Positions 33,887-42,433 of a stretch of 64,000 nt of DNA are shown piece after piece. Source of the stretch: Saprospiraceae bacterium (GTDB lineage Bacteria; Bacteroidota; Bacteroidia; Chitinophagales; Saprospiraceae). The notes beneath the pieces are model-generated. The model was not told the origin of the DNA and did no database searches. It saw nothing but the letters and a program-made list of their open reading frames with translations. How positions within the stretch are numbered: the stretch's first letter is position 1; every line of letters starts with the position of its first letter. Where the stretch lies: positions 3,601,501-3,665,500 of the forward strand of contig JADJXG010000001.1 in NCBI GenBank assembly GCA_016715965.1, read 5' to 3'. A program made the position numbers and the translations under genes.

Positions 33887-36229
33887 TTATCTGACGATGG
33901 TCAATCGAGTTGTAATGCTTTGTTCTGCAGCTGCCAGTCGAACAAAATAGGTTCCGCCAAAACCCAAGCATGCTGTCAAATCTAACTTTATTACATTTTG
34001 TCCATTTGCAAACTTGGATTGAAAGATAGATTTTCCATTCAAATCCAATAAGGTAATCGTGCCAGATCCATTGATACCTTCCAACCATACTTCCGCATAA
34101 TCGCTAGCCGGATTGGGCACAATCCTCATTGTCTCCATTCCAATATCTTCAGCTGAATGATTGTGGTCTCCATCTGTATCCTTGTCTTGGACCAAAACTT
34201 TAAGTGCATTTCCGCAAGTCGTGCAGGGTCCTATGTTGTCGCCATGGTTGTAGTGAGCGGCTAATGCATTTTTGTTGATGCATAATGTAATGGGTCCATC
34301 GTCGCCAATATGACAAATATTGATTTTATTGTTTGAACATTTCCAGGCATTGCTATAACTATTGTAGTTGAGTAATTGGCTACAATCCGGTATATTGTCA
34401 CTATTCGCATCCACCGTATCATCTCCTCCGGGACAAACGTCATTGCAATCAGCTATGCCGTCGCAATCGCTATCTGTTTCTGCATTCCCACAGCCACATT
34501 GACCAGGAGTTGTTTTATCTGGATCGGTTGGACATCCGTCGTTGCAATCCGCTGTGCCATCATCATCGCTGTCAGTATCTGCCACACCACAACCACAAAT
34601 ACCAGCCGCAATTTTATTTGGATCATTTGGACAGCCATCATTACAATTTGCCGTTCCGTCTCCATCGCTATCCGTATCTGCTACTCCACAACCGCATTGA
34701 CCAGCCGTGATTTTATTAGGATCGGCTGGACATTCGTCGATGCAATCCGCCGTGCCATCTCCATCGCTGTCCGTATCTGATATACCGCAACCGCAAATGC
34801 CAGGTGCCGTTTTACCAGAATCATTCGGACAGCCATCATTACAATTTGCTGTTCCGTCCCCATCGCTATCCGTATCTGCTACCCCACAACCGCATTGACC
34901 AGCCAAGATTTTATTAGGATCGGTTGGACATCCATCATTGCAATCCGCTGCGCCATCTCCATCGCTGTCCATATCTGATAAACCACAACCACAAATGCCA
35001 GGAGCCGTTTTACCAGAATCATTCGGACAGTCATCATTACAATCAGCCGTTCCGTCCCCGTCGCTATCCGTATCTGCTACCCCACAACCGCATTGACCAG
35101 CCAAGATTTTATTAGGATCGGTTGGACATCCATCATTGCAATCTGCCGTGCCATCTCCATCGCTGTCCGTATCTGGTAAACCACAACCACAAATGCCAGG
35201 TGCCGTTTTACCAGAATCATTCGGACATCCATCATTACAATTTGCTGTTCCGTCCCCATCGCTATCCGTATCTGCTACTCCACAACCGCATTGACCAGCT
35301 GTGATTTTATTAGGATCGGTTGGACATCCATCATTGCAATCTGCCGTGCCATCTCCATCGCTGTCCGTATCTGGTAAACCACAACCACATATACCGGGAG
35401 TTGTTTTACCAGAATCATTCGGACATCCATCATTACAATTTGCTGTTCCGTCTCCGTCATTGTCAGTATCTGCTACTCCACAACCGCATTGACCTGCCGC
35501 GATTTTATTAGGATCGGTCGGACATCCATCATTGCAATCTGCTGTGCCATCTCCGTCTGAATCCTCTGGATTAATGAATAATACGGTTGCATCATCCATA
35601 TAGGTTCCGTAGAATCCATTCCACCAGCCTGCATCCATTCCTCCATCTTCAAAATAAATATACCTGACTCCGGATGGATATCCCGAGAAGGTATGGCTAT
35701 GCGTGATTCCTGAAGTTGGTGCAAACAATGGTACTCCTGTAGAACCCCAATTGATGCTTGCCAAAACATTGTTACCTGCGTCTCGTAACTCAATCCTAAG
35801 ATAATACAAATCCAAACTATTTCCTGAGGGGTAAGTGCAGAATGCATTTGTCCAGCCAGTGGAGAAAGTTTCCGCTACATAGATATCCGGAGAAGAATCC
35901 AGCCATGAAGCATTTATCCCTTTAGAAATCAAATCAATGGTCTGAGACTTCCGATTCCAACTCAAAGACCCGCATCCTCCATAGGTACTTGAAAACCCGG
36001 ATCCTGGCCTTTGGCCAAATCCAGGTGAATTACCAGATACTTGTAATATGTTCCATCCAGTTGTGACCGGAGCATTTCCTACAGGATTCTCCAATAAATT
36101 ACCACAGTTGTCCTGAGCATTTAATTCAGTCAACAAGAGAGGTGTCTGAGCCAACATTAAAAAAATAATTACAAGTTTGGCAAGAAAGTTATTTCTTTTA
36201 AAATCAAGATTTGTTTGAAGTTTTTTCAT
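33887..36229 (-). CDS. Secreted T9SS protein: F-box-associated-like domain, TSP3 repeats, Cys/His module, sorting tail
   Basis: 780 residues. After a signal peptide (ending LNAQ), residues about 40-225 match the F-box-associated (FBA) glycan-binding fold: SSTYGGC, SQTIDLISKGI, WLDSSPDIYVAETFS, LDLYYLRIELRDAGNNVL and a closing WWNGFYGTYMDD. Then come eleven 33-residue TSP3 calcium-binding repeats (DSDGDGTADCNDGCP type), a Cys/His module (KINICHIGDDG, CINKNALAAHYNHGDNIGPC), and a type A sorting tail (MRIVPNPASDYAEVW to RLTIVR). It is likely exported by the T9SS and displayed on the surface. It is the first of three paralogues in a row, each with its own terminator. I am sure of the TSP3 and tail, and moderately sure of the FBA assignment. 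Confidence 0.85.
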   Translation of the reverse strand: MKKLQTNLDFKRNNFLAKLVIIFLMLAQTPLLLTELNAQDNCGNLLENPVGNAPVTTGWNILQVSGNSPGFGQRPGSGFSSTYGGCGSLSWNRKSQTIDLISKGINASWLDSSPDIYVAETFSTGWTNAFCTYPSGNSLDLYYLRIELRDAGNNVLASINWGSTGVPLFAPTSGITHSHTFSGYPSGVRYIYFEDGGMDAGWWNGFYGTYMDDATVLFINPEDSDGDGTADCNDGCPTDPNKIAAGQCGCGVADTDNDGDGTANCNDGCPNDSGKTTPGICGCGLPDTDSDGDGTADCNDGCPTDPNKITAGQCGCGVADTDSDGDGTANCNDGCPNDSGKTAPGICGCGLPDTDSDGDGTADCNDGCPTDPNKILAGQCGCGVADTDSDGDGTADCNDDCPNDSGKTAPGICGCGLSDMDSDGDGAADCNDGCPTDPNKILAGQCGCGVADTDSDGDGTANCNDGCPNDSGKTAPGICGCGISDTDSDGDGTADCIDECPADPNKITAGQCGCGVADTDSDGDGTANCNDGCPNDPNKIAAGICGCGVADTDSDDDGTADCNDGCPTDPDKTTPGQCGCGNAETDSDCDGIADCNDVCPGGDDTVDANSDNIPDCSQLLNYNSYSNAWKCSNNKINICHIGDDGPITLCINKNALAAHYNHGDNIGPCTTCGNALKVLVQDKDTDGDHNHSAEDIGMETMRIVPNPASDYAEVWLEGINGSGTITLLDLNGKSIFQSKFANGQNVIKLDLTACLGFGGTYFVRLAAAEQSITTRLTIVR
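34445..35566 (-). repeat. TSP3 coding repeats with a higher-order two-repeat period
   Basis: Eleven 99-base (33-residue) repeats alternate between an A form (CPTDPNKI-x-AGQCGCGVADT) and a B form (CPNDSGKT-x-PGICGCGLPDT). The real unit of expansion is therefore about 198 bases. Strong DNA-level identity suggests recent growth by unequal exchange. Confidence 0.85.
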
Positions 36230-36316
36230 GTGTTTAATTTTAGTGAATAAGCAAATTAATTGTTTTATTAGCGTTAAAAAAAATAGCATTTTTGGGAATG
36301 CTGCATCAATAAAAAT

Positions 36317-36344
36317 GAGTTGGCAATTTAAAAATTGCCAACTC
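36317..36344 (-). terminator. Terminator of the DUF642-like paralogue
   Basis: GAGTTGGCAATTT at 36317-36329 pairs perfectly with AAATTGCCAACTC at 36332-36344 around two bases. A T-rich tail follows on the minus strand. It shares the GAGTTGG stem start with the terminator of the next paralogue at 37919-37948. Confidence 0.8.
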
Positions 36345-36357
36345 AGGTGATCAAAAT

Positions 36358-37812
36358 TTATCTAATCAGAACCAGATGTTTTGTGATTATTTTATGTTCT
36401 GTAACCAATCTTATAATGAAAGTACCATTTGTGCCATTCAAAATGGTATGATCCAATTTAATAGTTTTTTGTCCTTCAAATAATTTTGACTGCCAGAATA
36501 CCTTACCATGTAAATCTAAAAGGTACAAGCAGCCATCCTCATTCAATCCTTCAAACCATACTTCCGCATAATCAGAAGCCGGATTGGGAACAATCCTCAT
36601 TGTCTCCATTCCAATATCTTCAGCTGGATGATCGTGGTCTCCATCTGTATCCTTGTCGTGGACCAAAACTTTAAGTGCATTTCCGCAAGTTGTGCAGGGT
36701 CCTATGTTGTCGCCATGGTTGTAGTGAGCGGCTAATGCATTTTTGTTGATGCAAATGGAATGCGGATTGTTGCCATTGTGACAAACTATGATTTTATTTG
36801 CTCCACATTTCCAATCATCACTGTAATCACTATAATTTAGCAATTGGCTACAATCCGGAATAAGGTCTCCGTTGTTGTCGACCGAATCATCTCCTCCGGG
36901 ACATACGTCATTGCAATCGGCTATGCCATCACAATCACTGTCAGTTTCTGCATTACCACAACCACATTGACCAGGTTCTGTTTTGCTATCATCTTCAGGA
37001 CAATTGTCCTCGCAATCTGCAGTGCCGTCGCCATCAGTGTCAGTATCTACTACTCCGCAACCGCAGATACCAGGTTCGGTTTTAGTAGGATCATCTGCAC
37101 AAGCATCAATGCAGTCAGCAGTGCCATCTCCATCTGAATCCGTATCAGGAAATCCACAACCACATTGACCTTCAACAATTTTATCCGGATCGGATGGACA
37201 TTCATCAATGCAATCTGCTGTACCGTCTCCATCCGTATCCAATGCATTAAAACTAAAAGCATCTATTAAATTTCCACAAGTAGGTCCACAGCTTCCTGTA
37301 ATGGCAACCAACCGAATTCTTGTTGTTGTTTGTCCAGCAGGAACCAGATAAATGCCTGAGTACACTCCCCAAGAACCCGTACCGTCTGACATCAGTTGAA
37401 CGTTCGTAAAGGGACCCGCCGGAGGCCCCATTTCAAGATGTGCTATCTCTACTGTTACCCTACCACGGTGGGCGATCGACCATTCGTAGGATGCTCCAGG
37501 AACTGTGCATACATCTTGATAAAGTCTATCTAAACAATTCGAATTTAGTTCTATATAATTAGAGCCTTCGTGGGAAGGAACTCCTAAATATCCACTGCCC
37601 CATACTTCAATACCGCAGGTAGTTGTCCAACCATTAGAACTACCAAAGAAGGCAATCCCACCTGCTGGCACTCCCCAAGCTTCAAATCCACCATTAACAA
37701 GTCCTGGATTTACACAGGTACATTGCCCTGAAACAATGGTCGGAGAGAAGCTTGCGAAAACAAGAAAATAAATGAACAAATAAAGACCTGTAAGTCGTTT
37801 TGTATTTTTCAT
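36358..37812 (-). CDS. Secreted T9SS protein: DUF642-like N-domain, TSP3 repeats, Cys/His module, sorting tail
   Basis: 484 residues. A signal peptide (about 1-30, ending VSGQ) is followed by a jelly-roll domain (NPGLVNGGFEAW, GWTTTCGIEVWGSG, PSHEGSNYIELNS, CTVPGASYEWSIAHRGR) like DUF642 or CBM-type glycan-binding modules. Three to four TSP3 repeats follow (DTDGDGTADCIDECP type), then the same Cys/His module (CINKNALAAHYNHGD, GPCTTCGNALKV) and a sorting tail (MRIVPNPASDYAEVWFEG). The C-terminal 180 residues are close to those of the 33887-36229 product, whereas the N-domains are unrelated. Confidence 0.83.
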   Translation of the reverse strand: MKNTKRLTGLYLFIYFLVFASFSPTIVSGQCTCVNPGLVNGGFEAWGVPAGGIAFFGSSNGWTTTCGIEVWGSGYLGVPSHEGSNYIELNSNCLDRLYQDVCTVPGASYEWSIAHRGRVTVEIAHLEMGPPAGPFTNVQLMSDGTGSWGVYSGIYLVPAGQTTTRIRLVAITGSCGPTCGNLIDAFSFNALDTDGDGTADCIDECPSDPDKIVEGQCGCGFPDTDSDGDGTADCIDACADDPTKTEPGICGCGVVDTDTDGDGTADCEDNCPEDDSKTEPGQCGCGNAETDSDCDGIADCNDVCPGGDDSVDNNGDLIPDCSQLLNYSDYSDDWKCGANKIIVCHNGNNPHSICINKNALAAHYNHGDNIGPCTTCGNALKVLVHDKDTDGDHDHPAEDIGMETMRIVPNPASDYAEVWFEGLNEDGCLYLLDLHGKVFWQSKLFEGQKTIKLDHTILNGTNGTFIIRLVTEHKIITKHLVLIR

Positions 37813-37918
37813 AAAATTTGTTTTAAAATAAAAAATGTAAAGAGACAACTTATAATTACCGGATTCAATCAAAGATTTCTGGTATTAATTGAAGTCCAGG
37901 TGTGATTTCTTATAAAAT

Positions 37919-37948
37919 GAGTTGGTAAAATCAATTTTTTACCAACTC
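37919..37948 (-). terminator. Terminator of the C-type-lectin paralogue
   Basis: GAGTTGGTAAAA at 37919-37930 pairs with TTTTACCAACTC at 37937-37948. T-rich sequence lies on both sides, so it may work in both directions. Confidence 0.75.
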
Positions 37949-37963
37949 ATTTTTTATTTAACC

Positions 37964-39142
37964 TTATTCAGTAATGACAAGATATTTGGTGATGATATTA
38001 TTCTCAGAAACCAATCTGATCAAATATGTGCCAGCTGCTCTATCCAGTAAACTACCATCCAATCTAATGATGTTTTGACCCGCAGAAAATTTCGTTTGCC
38101 AATGAACTTTACCGTTCAAATCAAGTAAGCTTACAATACCTGGTGCATTCAATCCCTCCAACCATATTTCAGCATTATCAGAGACAGGATTGGGGACAAT
38201 TTTCATTGCTTCAGAAGCCTGGTCTTCCAAAGAATGGTCATGGTCTCCTTCTACATCCTCATGAATATCTTTGACTTTAATTGCATTTCCACAAGAGGTA
38301 CATGGTCCAATTTGGTCACCATGATTAAAATGGGCTGGAAGAGCATTTTTATTGATGCAAATAGTGTGTGGATTATTATCATTATGACAAACCATAATCT
38401 TATTTTTTCCACATTTCCAATCATCACTATAGGCATCGTAATTTAGCAATTGGCTACAATCCGGGATATTGTCACCATTTGCATCGACTGTATCATCACC
38501 TCCCGGACAGATGTCATTACAGTCCGCTACCCCATCACAATCGCTATCGGTGTCTTCATTTCCACATCCACAAATGCCAGGCTCAGTTTTGAATGGATCG
38601 TCGGGACACTGATCACAAACGTCCATGGTACCGTCCCCGTCACTGTCTTCAAATTCAACTATAAATTGTGGGGTTACCCAATCTGGAACATCATTCCATT
38701 TACCCAAGCCGCCAAAATTTGTGACTGTATAATCCTCATCACCTAAATTATTTGGCTCTCCGGGCCACCAGTCGGTAAAAGTTAGAGGCTCACCGGAATG
38801 CCACTCAAAAGTTCCTTCTACTGCAAGATCACTCAGCCCAATGGTTATATACCCCGGAACCAAAGGAGACAACCAGGCATTTTCTGCCGCAGAATTAATA
38901 CTGGCTAGGTAACCACCCGCTGCCGTGGCATCCCCGTAGGCCAAAGATGGATTGGTGCCATAATTGGACAAATAATAATGGTGTCCTTCAAAACTGCCCA
39001 AATAGGAATATCCGTCGATTGAACACTGCCCAAAAACCTTGTCTCCAGGCCACAACAGAATTAGAATTAAGAAAAATTGCCCCAAATAGATTGCGGGCTT
39101 CCATTCCAGTGGAAGGCATTTGCCTTGAATCTGAATTTTCAT
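37964..39142 (-). CDS. Secreted T9SS protein: C-type lectin domain, TSP3 repeats, Cys/His module, sorting tail
   Basis: 392 residues. A long signal region (hydrophobic YLGQFFLILILLWPG, cleavage near VFGQ) is followed by a C-type lectin-like domain at about 40-165. Its marks are the start YSYLGSFEGHHYYLS, LASINSAAENAWL, TFTDWWPGEPNN (the EPN sugar-type motif) and GKWNDVP (the WND calcium motif). The EPN tripeptide in classical lectins goes with mannose-type sugars; that is family knowledge, not shown here. About two TSP3 repeats, the shared Cys/His module (CINKNALPAHFNHGDQIGPC) and a sorting tail (MKIVPNPVSDNAEIWLEG) complete it. Confidence 0.87.
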   Translation of the reverse strand: MKIQIQGKCLPLEWKPAIYLGQFFLILILLWPGDKVFGQCSIDGYSYLGSFEGHHYYLSNYGTNPSLAYGDATAAGGYLASINSAAENAWLSPLVPGYITIGLSDLAVEGTFEWHSGEPLTFTDWWPGEPNNLGDEDYTVTNFGGLGKWNDVPDWVTPQFIVEFEDSDGDGTMDVCDQCPDDPFKTEPGICGCGNEDTDSDCDGVADCNDICPGGDDTVDANGDNIPDCSQLLNYDAYSDDWKCGKNKIMVCHNDNNPHTICINKNALPAHFNHGDQIGPCTSCGNAIKVKDIHEDVEGDHDHSLEDQASEAMKIVPNPVSDNAEIWLEGLNAPGIVSLLDLNGKVHWQTKFSAGQNIIRLDGSLLDRAAGTYLIRLVSENNIITKYLVITE

Positions 39143-39648
39143 AATAAAGAATTTATTGTTTACTTAAAAAAAAATACCCTTTATTTGAAATAGCGAATTT
39201 CTAAATCCATGGAATTGGGCCAAATTTATGTATTTAAATCTATCCGTGTGCCAAATCTTTTTTCAAAAATCATGAAATAATAAAAAAATTACAAATTTTT
39301 AATATTTGTATATTTATGATATTCATTTGAAATCTTTTATATAGTAATATTATAAATTATATAACTAATATGCTGGAATTTTATTTGTTAAATCACCCAA
39401 TATTGCGCCATCAAGTTGCATCAGTTTGAAATAATTTCAAATTATTTATTAGAATTTTAGCAGCCTTGCAAAATACCTACTAATTTTTTCTTGAGTGGGG
39501 CCTTCAAGTCATATTTTTGATCAAATAGCCGGAATTGGACCTATAAGATGTGTAAGCATACCTGAGCAATCTGGAGCACGCCCAATTATAATCTTGTTTG
39601 TCCATGCCACCCCCCTAAAAATTCAACAGGTTGCAATGATAATTGGCC
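39143..39648. other. AT-rich intergenic stretch
   Basis: No coding sequence is supported. It contains the upstream region of the lectin gene on the minus strand and the region beyond the mnmE stop. A very AT-rich core near 39290-39370 has imperfect palindromes (around TAATATTATAAATTATAT) but no identified function. Confidence 0.45.
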
Positions 39649-41025
39649 TTACTTTCCAATACAGAACTTCCCAAAGATATTGCCCAGGATCTCGTCGTTG
39701 GTGATCTGGCCGCTGACCTCTCCAAGATGGTGCAGAACGGATCTGAGATTTTGGGCGACAAGATCCGTGGTAAGGCCAGTTTGGATACCTTCGCGGGCAA
39801 TGCTGATATCACGGCTGGCTTGTTCGAGCGCATTGCGATGGCGCGCGTTGATGGCGATGCTGTCCTCATGGATGGTATTAGAACCAAGTACTTTAGAGAG
39901 CAAGATTTTTTTGAGTTTTTCAATTCCCTTACCCGACCTGGCGGATATTTGCAGAAAACTGTCCGGCAAATTCTCTGCATGGTTACTCCCCGATTGGGCG
40001 ATTAGATCTGATTTGTTGGCGATGAGAATTCTCTGATCTGGATCTGCTTCCATGCCACTGACATCTTTTTGTGCTTCTTCCAAACTCAACTCGCTGGAAT
40101 CATAAACATAAATCAAAATCGAGGCCTTTTTTATTTTTTCATAACTTCTTTGAATGCCCATGGCTTCCACCTGATTTTTGGCCTCTCTTAAGCCGGCGGT
40201 GTCGATCAGATGAAACAGGATCCCCTCTATATTTAGTTTCTCCTCAACAGTATCTCTTGTAGTGCCGGGGATATCAGAAACGAGTGCCCGGTCCTCTCCC
40301 AGTAAACTATTGAGAAGCGTGGATTTGCCTGCATTGGGTCTGCCGGCTATGACGGTTTGAACCCCGTTTCTAACTGCATTGCCGAGTTGGAAGGAACTCA
40401 ATAATTTCTCGATCCTTTCCGAAATATGATCCAACAGACCAAGTAATTTGGTCCTGTCGGCAAATTCGACATCCTCTTCCGCAAAATCGAGCTCCAGCTC
40501 GATCAATGAGACAAAGTCCAATAGCGCCATTCGCAGGTCTTCGATTTCATTTTTTATTCCTCCTTTGAGCTGATTGATGGCCAATTGATGGGCCGCGCGG
40601 GTCTCCGAAGATATTAAATCTGCAACAGCTTCCGCCTGAGAAAGGTCCATTTTGCCATTAAGCCAGGCTCTCCTTGTAAACTCTCCCGCCTCCGCGGGTC
40701 TCACTCCCTTGGAGTAAAGCAGGCTAAGTACTTCCTGCAAGATGTACACTGAACCATGGCAACTGATCTCTACCACGTCTTCTCCGGTGTAAGAATGCGG
40801 AGCCCTGAAAACCGAAATCAATACTTCATCAATGGTCTGGCCCTTAGAGGAGACCATTTTGCCAAAATGCAAGGTATGGCCTTCAACTTTAGAAAGATCC
40901 CTACCCTCAAAAAACTTTTGGGTGACTACTATCGCATCCGGACCGGAGACCCTGATCTGCCCTACTGCCGACATGGTCGGAGCGGTAATGGTAGCAGCAA
41001 TTGTATCCCGGACCAAGGCATTCAT
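39649..41025 (-). CDS. mnmE: tRNA modification GTPase MnmE
   Basis: 458 residues in family order: N-terminal tetrahydrofolate-binding domain (DTIAATITAPTMSAVGQIRVSG), helical domain, inserted G domain with P-loop GRPNAGKS at 228-235 and switch DIPGTTRDTVEE/DTAGLREA, NKSD, and the C-terminal FCIGK with its conserved cysteine. With MnmG it modifies the wobble uridine of certain tRNAs (5-carboxymethylaminomethyl). mnmG is not in the window. It is divergent from a small membrane protein gene. Confidence 0.96.
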   Translation of the reverse strand: MNALVRDTIAATITAPTMSAVGQIRVSGPDAIVVTQKFFEGRDLSKVEGHTLHFGKMVSSKGQTIDEVLISVFRAPHSYTGEDVVEISCHGSVYILQEVLSLLYSKGVRPAEAGEFTRRAWLNGKMDLSQAEAVADLISSETRAAHQLAINQLKGGIKNEIEDLRMALLDFVSLIELELDFAEEDVEFADRTKLLGLLDHISERIEKLLSSFQLGNAVRNGVQTVIAGRPNAGKSTLLNSLLGEDRALVSDIPGTTRDTVEEKLNIEGILFHLIDTAGLREAKNQVEAMGIQRSYEKIKKASILIYVYDSSELSLEEAQKDVSGMEADPDQRILIANKSDLIAQSGSNHAENLPDSFLQISARSGKGIEKLKKILLSKVLGSNTIHEDSIAINARHRNALEQASRDISIAREGIQTGLTTDLVAQNLRSVLHHLGEVSGQITNDEILGNIFGKFCIGK

Positions 41026-41133
41026 TGGACAAAATTAGACTTAATTACTTGATTCCACCGGGCATTCTGGGTTTCAGATTATAAGCTTGAGACAAAAAAT
41101 CTGAATTGTGCTTTCACCCATGAGACAAATCTT

Positions 41134-41141
41134 TACCTTTG
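41134..41141 (+). promoter_or_regulatory. -7 promoter box at a possibly leaderless gene
   Basis: TACCTTTG is a perfect match to TAnnTTTG and ends only four bases before the ATG at 41146. Transcription would start at or next to the start codon. Confidence 0.55.
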
Positions 41142-41145
41142 TTTT

Positions 41146-41562
41146 ATGAGCGCTGGAGAAATTGCAGGAATCGCCTGGAAATATATTAAAAAAGGATTGA
41201 TGTGGATTCTTGTGCTAAGCTTTTTATCCTTTCTTTCCTGGTTTTTATTTATCTATTTTGCCAATTACAGTGAAGGCTCTCGCACCGGATACGTCACCAA
41301 GGTCAGTCATCGCGGCGTGGTCTTCAAGACCTGGGAAGGCGAGTTGAACTTTGGTTTTTTTGGAATTGGAGGACAAACCGGAAAACCTTCAGAAAATATA
41401 TGGCAATTTTCGGTGGCTGATGATGAGGTAGCCCTTGAAGTTCAGAAAGCCTCTGAGACGGGACACAAGGTGACTTTATTCTATAAACAGAAATATAAAA
41501 AGCTGTTTTTCAGAGGAGATACAGAATACCTTGTCTATAAAGTAGAACACGTCAAAGAATAA
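41146..41562 (+). CDS. Small membrane-anchored protein of unknown function
   Basis: 138 residues with one transmembrane segment (about 18-38, LMWILVLSFLSFLSWFLFIYF) followed by a soluble beta-rich part (GYVTKVSHRGVVFKTWEGEL, WQFSVADDEVALEV). Homologues in Bacteroidota are often named 6-phosphogluconate dehydrogenase in databases, but no dehydrogenase features (no Rossmann motif, far too short) are present. I give no function. It is divergent from mnmE. Confidence 0.75.
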   Translation: MSAGEIAGIAWKYIKKGLMWILVLSFLSFLSWFLFIYFANYSEGSRTGYVTKVSHRGVVFKTWEGELNFGFFGIGGQTGKPSENIWQFSVADDEVALEVQKASETGHKVTLFYKQKYKKLFFRGDTEYLVYKVEHVKE

Positions 41563-41679
41563 TACCACAAATCTTTTTCGAATAAAGACCATTCGATTTT
41601 CAATAATACCCTTAGATGAATGGCATAAGTGTTTAACCTAGGATCCATCAAGCCAACTGAATCAAAGAAACGGGAGAAA

Positions 41680-42276
41680 CTACTTTATTTCTCCACTGTT
41701 TGTGATGCTTACTTTGGCACTTGTTGCTCCGGAACGACTACCCACGGCCTCCATCTTTGCCACGACGTCCATTCCCTCGGTGACTTTTCCAAAAACCACG
41801 TGTCTTCCATCCAACCATGGGCAGGGAACCGTCGTAATGAAAAACTGACTTCCGTTGGTATTGGGTCCGGAATTGGCCATAGACAGCAGGCCGGGTTCTG
41901 AATGCTTTAAGTTGAAGTTTTCATCATTAAATTTATTGCCGTAAATGGATTTACCGCCAGTGCCATTGTGATTGGTAAAATCACCTCCTTGGCACATGAA
42001 TTGGGGTATAATCCGATGAAAACCACTGGATTTATATCCAAATCCCTTTTCGCCTGTACACAAGGCCCTGAAATTCTCAGCGGTAAGAGGCGTTACATCG
42101 GCAAACAATTCGAAAACAATGCGTCCGGCAGACTCGTCGCCAATAGAGATGTCAAAGTAAACTTTAGGATTAGATTTCATTTTGTTGGTGGAAATTTTGA
42201 CCTGTGCGGAAAGTGGATGTAAACCTGTCAGAGAAAGACACAAAATACCAACCGCAAAGGAGTAAACTGATTTCAT
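41680..42276 (-). CDS. Exported cyclophilin-type peptidyl-prolyl isomerase
   Basis: 198 residues with a signal peptide (ending LSAQ) and a full cyclophilin domain: VYFDISIGDESAGRIVFELF, TAENFRALCTGEKG, FHRIIPQFMCQGGDFT, GPNTNGSQFFIT and WLDGRHVVFGKV. The catalytic arginine (FHR), Gln/Phe and the tryptophan contacted by cyclosporin are all present, as in the eukaryotic CypA-like branch. It catalyses cis-trans proline isomerisation in the periplasm or outside the cell. Confidence 0.94.
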   Translation of the reverse strand: MKSVYSFAVGILCLSLTGLHPLSAQVKISTNKMKSNPKVYFDISIGDESAGRIVFELFADVTPLTAENFRALCTGEKGFGYKSSGFHRIIPQFMCQGGDFTNHNGTGGKSIYGNKFNDENFNLKHSEPGLLSMANSGPNTNGSQFFITTVPCPWLDGRHVVFGKVTEGMDVVAKMEAVGSRSGATSAKVSITNSGEIK

Positions 42277-42433
42277 TTGGAAAAATTTACAGCCAAAACG
42301 TAAAGAGCGACAAATTGTTTCAATTTGCTTTTAGATTTTAGAGGGTCCTTGCTGTAATTTATAAAAAATCTTCAAGACCATTTTGGATATCTTGTATATT
42401 GGGCCAATCTTCCAATGAAAATGTTCCTGAGAA

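Noticed and set aside
34376..35511. Plus-strand frames across the TSP3 repeats encoding Ser/Pro/His-rich repeats
   Set aside because: They are opposite-strand shadows of the repetitive coding region at 33887-36229.
41146..41562. 6-phosphogluconate dehydrogenase
   Set aside because: Homologues often carry this name, but the protein has 138 residues, one membrane helix and no NADP-binding motif.
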